A DNA stretch of 64,000 nt from Luteithermobacter gelatinilyticus. Lineage in GTDB: Bacteria; Pseudomonadota; Alphaproteobacteria; Sphingomonadales; Emcibacteraceae. Below the pieces are notes generated by a model that saw only the letters and a program-made list of their open reading frames with translations, did no database searches and was not told the origin of the DNA. The stretch's first letter is position 1; each line of letters begins with the position of its first letter. The stretch is taken from contig NZ_CP040517.1 of the NCBI RefSeq assembly GCF_005849285.1, forward strand, positions 3,081,892-3,145,891, in the 5' to 3' direction. Shown here piece after piece: positions 57,608 to 64,000 of this stretch. Position numbers and translations under genes: made by a program.

Positions 57608-59100
57608 ATCTTCTCCGGAAGTTCATCTTCTTCCAGCGGCGTAATCTTGAAATTCAGATAGCCATAAAGCACGGAAAAGACCGGGCTTAGAATATTGAAA
57701 AAACAATACGGTGCATAGGCAAAGGTAGCAATCCCCAGCGTGCCGGCCATAAACGCCCCACAAGTATTCCACGGAATCAGCACCGAAGTCACCGTACCGC
57801 TATCCTCCAGCACCCGGCTCAAATTCTTCGCTGCCAGCTTTCGCCGTTTGAATTCCAGCCGGTACATACGGCCAGGCAAAATGATAGAGATATATTGATC
57901 CGCCGCCAAAATATTGACTCCGAAACAGGTAATAACGGTCATCAGGATCATGGATCCCGTGGAATGAGCCATGCCCAGCAGGCCCTGCACCAGACGTTTG
58001 AGCAGTCCCAGCTTTTCCATCACTGCCCCGAAGGTCACCGCACACATGATCAGCCATACCGTATTCAGCATGCTGCTCATGCCGCCCCGGGTCAGAAGAT
58101 TATCCAGCTCGGCACTTCCGGTCTCGGCCACATACCCATCAAACAGAGCTTTCCATACCCCTTCCACCAGACGCAGCGAATCGTGAAGATCGGAACTGCC
58201 CATAAATTTCAGAACGGTTTCCTGTTGGAAGATGGCCGCAAAAAGCCCTCCAAGAATTGCCACTGTCATCAAGGTGGGAAAAGCGGGATATTTTTTCATC
58301 GCCATATAAAACACCACCACCAGAGGCAGAAGCAGATGCGGTCCGAGATTAAAATTCTCTTCCAACAACATCAAACGCGCGGACACGTCGATTTCCGCCG
58401 AAGCCCCCGCCCCACCCAGACCAATGATCAGAAATAGCACCAGGGCGATCATAATAGCCGGTCCCGTGGTCCAGACCATATGCTGGATATGGGTGAACAG
58501 GTCGATGCCGGTCACCGCTGGCGCCAGATTGGTGGTATCAGACAACGGCGACATTTTATCACCAAAATAGGCCCCGCTGATGATGGCGCCCGCCGTAATT
58601 TCCGGCGACAGGCCAAGCCCCGCGGAAATCCCCATCAGACCGATGCCGATAGTGCCCGCAACCGACCAGCTGCTGCCTATGCTCAATGCAGCCAGAGCAC
58701 ACAAAATACACGCCGTCACATAAAAATAACCAGGCGAGATGATTTGCAGCCCGTAATAGATCATGGCCGGAACCGTGCCCGAGAGAATCCAAGTGCCAAT
58801 CAGCGAACCGACCATCAGCAGGATCAGCAACGCCCCCACCGTGTTGGAAATGCCCAAGGATATGGCCCGTTCCATTTCCCGCCACGTGACCCCGTTTTTC
58901 CAGCCGATCAGACAGCTCAATCCCGTCGCCAGCAGCAGGGCAAGCTGATTGGGCCCATAAGATGAATTATCCCCATAGAGGTAAACCGAAAAGGCCAATA
59001 GACTGACCAGGAAGATCACCGGAATTATAGCATCTGCCAGACTGGGCACCCGGGCAACTTTTTCCGTCACGATACATATCCCCTTAACATTTTCTGTCAT
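57604..59100 (-). CDS. nhaC: Na+/H+ antiporter NhaC
   Basis: 498 residues from the ATG at 59100. A GTG at 59070 has a better ribosome site (AAGGGG) and gives 488 residues starting at the same predicted topology. About 11-12 membrane helices. Family blocks: S-I-G-S-S-W-S-V-A-G-T-I-G, G-A-Y-F-G-D-K-M-S-P-L-S-D-T-T-N-L-A-P and A-D-Q-Y-I-S-I-I-L-P-G-R-M-Y. The G-D-K-M-S-P-x-S-D-T-T motif is diagnostic of NhaC. It exports Na+ in exchange for H+, fitting a marine life. Its TAG stop lies in the CTAG flank of a mobile element. Confidence 0.92.
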   Translation of the reverse strand: MTENVKGICIVTEKVARVPSLADAIIPVIFLVSLLAFSVYLYGDNSSYGPNQLALLLATGLSCLIGWKNGVTWREMERAISLGISNTVGALLILLMVGSLIGTWILSGTVPAMIYYGLQIISPGYFYVTACILCALAALSIGSSWSVAGTIGIGLMGISAGLGLSPEITAGAIISGAYFGDKMSPLSDTTNLAPAVTGIDLFTHIQHMVWTTGPAIMIALVLFLIIGLGGAGASAEIDVSARLMLLEENFNLGPHLLLPLVVVFYMAMKKYPAFPTLMTVAILGGLFAAIFQQETVLKFMGSSDLHDSLRLVEGVWKALFDGYVAETGSAELDNLLTRGGMSSMLNTVWLIMCAVTFGAVMEKLGLLKRLVQGLLGMAHSTGSMILMTVITCFGVNILAADQYISIILPGRMYRLEFKRRKLAAKNLSRVLEDSGTVTSVLIPWNTCGAFMAGTLGIATFAYAPYCFFNILSPVFSVLYGYLNFKITPLEEDELPEKI

Positions 59101-59548
59101 ATTTTTATGGTGGCATGACTATAAAAAAGCCAAACACAAAAGTATACGGGAAACTTTTCACAACGGATTGAAGTGGGGCTTTATGGGAATATGATGGAAA
59201 TAGATAATAAGTGTTCTCTTTCCAAAATCCCTTTCTTTGCAAGCCCATGTCACGGGCCCGTCACGCCACAGACGGCAAGCCTGGATGGCTTCGTCGCTCC
59301 CGCATAAGCGGGGAGCCCAGAGTCCACTAAAAAAACCTCCCAAAACCGGCCGGACGTTTTATTTATGCGCTGGATTGCCGCCTTCGCGGCAATGACGAGG
59401 AAACGTCATCGCAAACCCCTATCACATATTTTTGAGAGGGGTGTGGCGATCCATCTGCGCCACAGACTATGGCGTGCATCGTCGCGGATGCGCCTTGCAA
59501 GCCCCTATCCTTGAAGGATAATTTATTTATGAATGAATTTATTCAGGA
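59101..59548. other. 448-bp intergenic region with several hairpin repeats
   Basis: No credible gene. It holds dispersed-repeat-like hairpins: CTCCCGC-ATA-AGCGGGGAG near 59297-59316, ATTGCCGC-CTTC-GCGGCAAT at 59374-59393, GTGGCG...CGCCAC near 59442-59462, and ATCCTTGAAGGAT at 59507-59519. The first two resemble palindromic intergenic repeats common in alphaproteobacteria. Those nearest rho may form its 3' end; the nhaC promoter lies at the left side. Confidence 0.6.
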
Positions 59549-60805
59549 TCAGTTGTTCATACTGTCGAAAAACTCGTCGTTGTTTTTGGTCTCTTTCAGT
59601 TTGCTGAGCAGGAATTCAATGGCGTCCACGGATCCCATGGGCATGAGAATACGCCGCAGCACCCACATTTTCGACAGGGTGCCCTTGTCCATCAGCAGCT
59701 CTTCCTTACGGGTGCCGGACTTGGTGACGTCAATCGCCGGGAAGATGCGTTTGTCGCTGACCTTGCGGTCAAGCACGATTTCCGAGTTGCCGGTGCCCTT
59801 GAATTCTTCGAAGATCACTTCATCCATACGGCTGCCGGTCTCAATCAGCGAGGTGGCAATAATACTCAATGAGCCGCCTTCCTCAATATTCCGGGCGGCC
59901 CCGAAGAACCGTTTCGGACGTTGCAGGGCGTTGGCATCCACGCCGCCGGTCAACACCTTGCCGGACGACGGCACCACCGTATTGTACGCCCGGGCCAGAC
60001 GGGTAATACTGTCCAAGAGAATGACCACATCCTTTTTATGCTCCACCAGGCGTTTGGCCTTTTCGATCACCATTTCGGCCACTTGCACATGTCGGCTCGC
60101 CGGCTCATCAAATGTGGAACTGATGACTTCGCCTTTGACCGAACGCTGCATATCGGTCACTTCCTCCGGGCGCTCATCAATCAGAAGCACAATCAGATAC
60201 ACTTCCGGGTGATTGGCGGTGATGGCGTGAGCAATATTCTGCAGCAACACCGTTTTCCCCGTCCGCGGCGGCGCCACAATCAGACTGCGTTGTCCCTTGC
60301 CAATGGGCGCCACCAGGTCGATCACCCGCGAGGACAGATCCTTGGCGGTCGGGTCTTCCATATCCATTTTGAATTTTTCATCGGGATAAAGGGGGGTCAA
60401 GCTGTCGAAATGGACCTTGTGGCGGCTGGCTTCGGGATCTTCAAAATTGATCTTGTCCACTTTTAGAAGGGCAAAATAGCGTTCCCCCTCCTTGGGCGCG
60501 CGGATCTGCCCTTCCACCGTATCACCAGTGCGCAGGCCGAACCGGCGGATCTGGCTTGGCGAGACATAAATGTCATCCGGCCCCGGCAGATAATTGGCCT
60601 CGGGCGAACGCAGAAAACCAAACCCGTCTTGCAACACCTCGATCACCCCGCCGCCGGAAATGGTTTCTCCCTGTTCCGCCATGGCCTTGAGAATGGCAAA
60701 CATCATATCCTGTTTGCGCATGTTGCTGGCATTTTCAACGCCGAGATCTTCGGCCATGGTCAAAATATCGGCCGGGGGTTTTTTCTTAAGCTCTAACAGA
60801 TTCAT
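59549..60805 (-). CDS. rho: Transcription termination factor Rho
   Basis: 418 residues, full length. N-terminal helical Rho-N domain ([14 protein letters not shown]), cold-shock-like RNA-binding domain with [12 protein letters not shown], and ATPase domain with Walker [13 protein letters not shown] near 176, [14 protein letters not shown], and the R-loop/Q-loop region [10 protein letters not shown]. It is a hexameric RNA translocase that ends transcription. It lies second-to-outer in the rho-hemJ-hemH-hemE order next to oriC, which is conserved in alphaproteobacteria. Confidence 0.97.
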   Translation of the reverse strand: MNLLELKKKPPADILTMAEDLGVENASNMRKQDMMFAILKAMAEQGETISGGGVIEVLQDGFGFLRSPEANYLPGPDDIYVSPSQIRRFGLRTGDTVEGQIRAPKEGERYFALLKVDKINFEDPEASRHKVHFDSLTPLYPDEKFKMDMEDPTAKDLSSRVIDLVAPIGKGQRSLIVAPPRTGKTVLLQNIAHAITANHPEVYLIVLLIDERPEEVTDMQRSVKGEVISSTFDEPASRHVQVAEMVIEKAKRLVEHKKDVVILLDSITRLARAYNTVVPSSGKVLTGGVDANALQRPKRFFGAARNIEEGGSLSIIATSLIETGSRMDEVIFEEFKGTGNSEIVLDRKVSDKRIFPAIDVTKSGTRKEELLMDKGTLSKMWVLRRILMPMGSVDAIEFLLSKLKETKNNDEFFDSMNN

Positions 60806-61027
60806 GATGGTATCCAGATGGGTTGAGTCAAATCAAATACAGAATGATGTATACACAAACAGCTTTTCAAGCCTTCGAGAAAGAAAATTATGGAGAGATA
60901 ATATATGGATGAAATCCGGATTTCGCCGCCTTGTCTGCCCCTAAGGATAGCGCAAAAAACCCGGTTCGTGAAGGCGTTTTCTAGGGCAAGCGGTCTGGCA
61001 AGTCAAGGGCAAAAGCCACATCTTGCC

Positions 61028-61471
61028 CTAAAAAGGGCGTAAAACCACCAGAAACACGATCAGAACCATCAATACTGTCGGTACCTCATTGGCGATACGA
61101 TAGAACTTTTCGCTGTGCACATTCTCATCTTTCGCAAACTGCCGCCGCCAGCGGCTTAAAAAACCGTGAAAAGTGCTCATCAGGAGGATCAGGGCGAATT
61201 TGGCGTGAAACCAGCCTTCGCTCCAGGCATTGGTGCCAAAAGCCAGCGCCAGGCCAAAAATCCAGGCCGCAATCATGGCCGGATTGATGATCAGCCGCAG
61301 CAATTTACGTTCCATCACCTTGAACAGTTCGGAACTTTCCGATCCCACGGCCACCTGGGTGTGATAAACATACAGCCGCGGCAAATAAAACATCCCCGCC
61401 ATCCAGGCAATCACGGAAATGATGTGCAACGCGCGCAACCACTGATAATGATCCTGTAAAAACGCCATCAT
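61028..61471 (-). CDS. hemJ: Protoporphyrinogen oxidase HemJ
   Basis: 147 residues with four membrane helices. It matches HemJ (once called CopD-like): R-A-L-H-I-I-S-V-I-A-W-M-A-G-M-F-Y-L-P-R-L-Y-V-Y-H near the N terminus, and W-F-H-A-K-F near 87-92. The conserved His and Lys bind heme or substrate. It oxidises protoporphyrinogen IX to protoporphyrin IX, the step before ferrochelatase. It is 22 bp after hemH on the same strand, with hemE beyond, so three heme genes form a run. A short hairpin (AGGGCAA/TTGCCCT, 61006-61029) overlaps its stop. Confidence 0.93.
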   Translation of the reverse strand: MMAFLQDHYQWLRALHIISVIAWMAGMFYLPRLYVYHTQVAVGSESSELFKVMERKLLRLIINPAMIAAWIFGLALAFGTNAWSEGWFHAKFALILLMSTFHGFLSRWRRQFAKDENVHSEKFYRIANEVPTVLMVLIVFLVVLRPF

Positions 61472-61493
61472 GATCCTGCCCCTTTCTTTCTTC

Positions 61494-62486
61494 TTAGCTT
61501 TTTGATGGGGTATTCTTTTTCCCGTTCACCAACCCCGCCAGACCGTCAATAAAACGTTCGTGACAATAAAGCGCGGGAATACGGATATACTTCCCAACCC
61601 CACACTTTTCCGCCAGCTCCCGATATTCGATGTCCAGCTCCACCAGGGTTTCCGAATGTTCCGAGACAAACGCCACCGGCACCACAATCAGATTTTTGCC
61701 GTCCCGCCCGGCCCGCTCAATTTCATCTTCCGTGTTCGGCCCGATCCATTCCAGTGGACCTACCCGGCTCTGATAACAGGTGACAAAATCAAGATCCGCA
61801 TATTTTTCGCCAAGCTGCGCCACAATCGCTGCACAGGTCTGCTCCACCTGCTGCTGATAGGGATCCCCGGCTTCAATCACCTTTTTCGGCAGGCCGTGCG
61901 CGGAAAACAGCACCCTATAGCTGTGCAGGCTTTCCAGTCCTGTCAAAGCGTTCCGGATCAGATCCGCATGGGCGGCAATAAATTTTTCCTCCGTGGGATA
62001 GTCACGAATGATACGCACCGGCACCTCCAACCCCGCCTTTTGGGCCTCTCGGGTCCACTCCAAAAGGGATGAACCGGTAGTGGTTACCGAATATTGCGGA
62101 TAAAGCGGCAACAGGACCACCTCATCCGGGGCATATTGTTTCACTTCTGTAACAGTCTGGGCCGACAGGGGATGCCAGTAACGCATGGCGATAAAACATT
62201 TATACCTGCCCTCACCCCTCTCATTGAGCCGCTTTTCCAGCGCCGCGGCCTGATCACGGGTCTGCGCCAACAGCGGCGAACGGTTCCCGATCTGACGGTA
62301 AATGTCACGGGCGATGGGAGCCCGGCGCGAGGAAATCAGTTTCGCCACCAGCCAGCGCAACGGATTGGGCAGCATGATGATGGCCGGATCATAAAACAGG
62401 TTAAACAGAAACGGTTTTATCGCCTCCAGACTATCCGGTCCGCCAAGATTAAATAACACCACTGCCGTTTTTGTCTTCTGTGCCAT
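61494..62486 (-). CDS. hemH: Ferrochelatase
   Basis: 330 residues from the ATG at 62486, which has TGAGG six bases upstream; a GTG at 62498 overlapping the hemE stop is the alternative. Family blocks: V-L-F-N-L-G-G-P-D-S near the start, P-L-Y-P-Q-Y-S-V-T-T-T-G, L-F-S-A-H-G-L-P-K with the catalytic His, T-C-Y-Q-S-R-V-G-P-L-E-W, and V-A-F-V-S-E-H-S-E-T-L-V-E-L-D. It inserts ferrous iron into protoporphyrin. It starts 8 bp after hemE and is followed by hemJ. Confidence 0.96.
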   Translation of the reverse strand: MAQKTKTAVVLFNLGGPDSLEAIKPFLFNLFYDPAIIMLPNPLRWLVAKLISSRRAPIARDIYRQIGNRSPLLAQTRDQAAALEKRLNERGEGRYKCFIAMRYWHPLSAQTVTEVKQYAPDEVVLLPLYPQYSVTTTGSSLLEWTREAQKAGLEVPVRIIRDYPTEEKFIAAHADLIRNALTGLESLHSYRVLFSAHGLPKKVIEAGDPYQQQVEQTCAAIVAQLGEKYADLDFVTCYQSRVGPLEWIGPNTEDEIERAGRDGKNLIVVPVAFVSEHSETLVELDIEYRELAEKCGVGKYIRIPALYCHERFIDGLAGLVNGKKNTPSKS

Positions 62487-62494
62487 TGGCTGCC

Positions 62495-63529
62495 TCACCC
62501 GTAATTCCTGATGATCTCTGCGACGCGGGCCACATGTTCCGGCGGCGTTTGCGGGACAATGCCGTGTCCGAGATTAAAAATATGCGGTCCGTGGCGAAAC
62601 GCATCCAGAATATCCTTAACCGCCTGATCCAGCGCCGGCCCGCCGCTGACCAGCAGTAACGGGTCAAGATTGCCCTGAACCGGACACAGGCTTTGCACTT
62701 GCTCACGCGCCCAATCCAGCGGCAGGCTGGTATCCAGGCTTACGGCTGAGACCCCGGTCTTGCGTACATAATCCGGATATCGCGGCCCCGCCCCCCGTGG
62801 AAAACCGATCACCGGAACCTGCGGATAAACCGCCCTGATTTTGTCGATGAGACGCTTGGTGGGCTCGATACACCATTTGCGGAATTCTTCGGGGGGCAGA
62901 TTACCGGCCCAGGTATCAAAAATCTGCAAAACCTCGGCCCCGGCCTTCACCTGCCGGATCAGATAGTCCGCGGTGGCCGTTACAAGAAGATCCATCAGCG
63001 CCCGGAATGCGGCCTCGTCACGATAGGCCCAGAGCCGCGCGGCCGCCTGGTCTGCCGACCCCTGCCCGCCCACCATATAGGTGGCCACGGTCCAGGGGGC
63101 GCCGGCAAAACCGATCAGCGCCGTTTTTGGCGGAATCTCCCGGCTCAGGCGGCTGACGGTCTCATAAACCGGCGCCAAATGGTCATGAAACCGGTTCATA
63201 GACAGTCGGGACAGTTTTTCCGATGTATCCACGGGATCCAGAACCGGTCCTCGACCTTTGATAAAGTCGACCTTCTGGCCCAGCGCATGGGGAACCACCA
63301 GAATATCCGAAAACAGGATGGCAGCATCCATCTGATAGCGTCTTAAGGGTTGCAGCGTGACCTCTACGGCAAAGTCGGGGGTGTAACACAGGTCAAGAAA
63401 AGATCCGGCCTCGCCCCGGGTGGCCATATATTCGGGAAGGTAGCGTCCGGCTTGACGCATGAACCAGAACGGGGGACGGTCGGTTTTCTGTCCAGTAACG
63501 GCCTGAATAAAACGTTTTGTTTTGGTCAT
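62495..63529 (-). CDS. hemE: Uroporphyrinogen decarboxylase
   Basis: 344 residues from M-T-K-T-K-R-F; an ATG at 63601 would add 24 unlikely residues. Family blocks: [16 protein letters not shown] near the start, [34 protein letters not shown], and [12 protein letters not shown]. It decarboxylates uroporphyrinogen III to coproporphyrinogen III. hemE flanks the chromosomal origin in Caulobacter and many relatives, and the DnaA-box cluster begins just upstream here. Confidence 0.97.
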   Translation of the reverse strand: MTKTKRFIQAVTGQKTDRPPFWFMRQAGRYLPEYMATRGEAGSFLDLCYTPDFAVEVTLQPLRRYQMDAAILFSDILVVPHALGQKVDFIKGRGPVLDPVDTSEKLSRLSMNRFHDHLAPVYETVSRLSREIPPKTALIGFAGAPWTVATYMVGGQGSADQAAARLWAYRDEAAFRALMDLLVTATADYLIRQVKAGAEVLQIFDTWAGNLPPEEFRKWCIEPTKRLIDKIRAVYPQVPVIGFPRGAGPRYPDYVRKTGVSAVSLDTSLPLDWAREQVQSLCPVQGNLDPLLLVSGGPALDQAVKDILDAFRHGPHIFNLGHGIVPQTPPEHVARVAEIIRNYG

Positions 63530-63601
63530 AAAAGTCTCGGTTTCGTGGTTGGGCCTGAAATGTGGCTTGAAGGAAATACTCTGTCCTGAAAAGAAATCCA
63601 A

Positions 63602-64000
63602 AGAAATTCCTACTATTAATTTATTTATAAATAAAGGGAGTAGTTGTGGTTTGATCCTGTGGATAAAGGGGATAAAACCTTATCCACATAGATATTAACA
63701 AAAGCAGGGATAGGGGGAGGTTTTTCTTAGTTTTGGGCCAGTATTCGGAAAAAAGATGGGATAAGTCCGGAAAAGCTGGCCATTAAATCATGGGGATAAT
63801 GGGGATAACTTGTGGCTTGACAGCAACGGACAAAAATATTCGTGATTCCCACAAAAGATCTTTTCACTTATCCTCAACGGGATTATTCATGAAGGAAAAA
63901 TGAATTGCCGGTATAGAATCCGGGATTGGTTGAAAATGACCCACTTATCCCCATTATTCATATAAAGCATTCTGTATCAGCAAGACCCGGAACCCAAAAA
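63602..64000. other. oriC: Probable chromosomal replication origin (oriC), left part
   Basis: AT-rich, gene-free and directly upstream of hemE, the usual alphaproteobacterial origin site. DnaA boxes (TTATCCACA): perfect at 63658-63666 (minus) and 63680-63688 (plus). One-mismatch boxes lie at 63791-63799 and 63800-63808 (minus, tandem), 63868-63876 and 63945-63953 (plus). Weaker ones are near 63667 and 63757. Two GANTC sites (CcrM type) occur at 63843 and 63916. The region runs off the window edge, so its right side is not seen. Confidence 0.82.
63620..63635. repeat. AT-only palindrome at the origin (possible unwinding element)
   Basis: TTTATTTATAAATAAA is a perfect 16-bp palindrome without G or C. 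It lies 22 bp from the first perfect DnaA box, so it could be part of the DNA unwinding region. Confidence 0.5.

Noticed and set aside
58883..58888. CACGTG core within nhaC as a fourth parS site
   Set aside because: The flanks do not match the parS consensus; only the central hexamer agrees.
59158..59343. 61-codon frame in the gap between nhaC and rho
   Set aside because: It runs through hairpin repeats of a type often mistaken for small genes; no supporting motif or ribosome site.
61006..61029. Hairpin at the hemJ stop as a terminator
   Set aside because: The stem is only 7 bp and no T-run follows on the minus strand.
1..64000. CRISPR arrays, rRNA and tRNA genes
   Set aside because: I saw no regularly spaced repeats and no tRNA or rRNA signatures on either strand, though an unaided reading could miss a tRNA.

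Overview
The window looks like chromosomal DNA of a marine-type alphaproteobacterium. The gene set and order are typical of that class: rho-hemJ-hemH-hemE next to a DnaA-box cluster, mnmE-mnmG-rsmG-parA-parB with parS-like palindromes, an Rrf2-led suf operon, purH/heparinase/rpe/rsmB/htpX, and a DUF1674 (SdhAF4-like) microgene. Most genes from about 42.5 kb to the right end lie on the minus strand and so run away from the probable oriC at the right end, with the replication fork. I cannot name the genus from sequence alone; an Emcibacter/Kordiimonas-like lineage is a guess.

Region 1 to 17.9 kb is an accessory catabolic block, all on the minus strand. In transcription order it holds a LuxR regulator, succinate-semialdehyde dehydrogenase (gabD), GABA-type aminotransferase (gabT), a LysR regulator, a CapA-family (poly-gamma-glutamate type) metallophosphatase, DgcN and DgcA (D-glutamate N-acetyltransferase and N-acetyl-D-glutamate racemase), a TonB-dependent receptor, a secreted fusion of an M14 zinc carboxypeptidase to a D-aminoacylase-type amidohydrolase, and a second secreted M14 peptidase cut by the window edge. 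I read it as a locus for taking up and breaking down D-glutamate-containing peptides or poly-gamma-glutamate. This is the most novel-looking system here. A LysR-type T-N11-A palindrome precedes the receptor, and a related one precedes capA.

Region 17.9 to 31.1 kb holds an XdhC-type maturation factor, UbiX, the ergothioneine pair egtB-egtD, GTP-dependent PEP carboxykinase, a three-gene ABC exporter (ATPase, FtsX-type permease, HlyD-type adaptor) and an NhaC-type permease.

Region 31.4 to 48.9 kb holds purH, a heparinase II/III-family protein, rpe, rsmB, htpX, the SdhAF4-like gene, a sterol-desaturase-family protein, a SixA-type phosphatase, a large patatin-like protein, and the sufA/sufT/sufS/sufD/sufC/sufB/rrf2 cluster.

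Region 49 to 64 kb is the origin-proximal core: parB, parA, rsmG, mnmG, mnmE, a DUF6489 gene, a DUF255 thioredoxin-domain protein, a second NhaC antiporter, rho, hemJ, hemH, hemE, and an AT-rich intergenic region with several DnaA boxes.

A family of short non-autonomous elements runs through the window: two 264-bp copies about 98% alike, two precise internal-deletion derivatives, one truncated copy and one decayed copy. They have about 20-bp terminal inverted repeats and sit in CTAG targets. Several sit exactly on TAG stop codons, so the target duplication restores the stop, and they occupy three of the four convergent gene junctions. No tRNA, rRNA, CRISPR array or full transposase gene was recognised.
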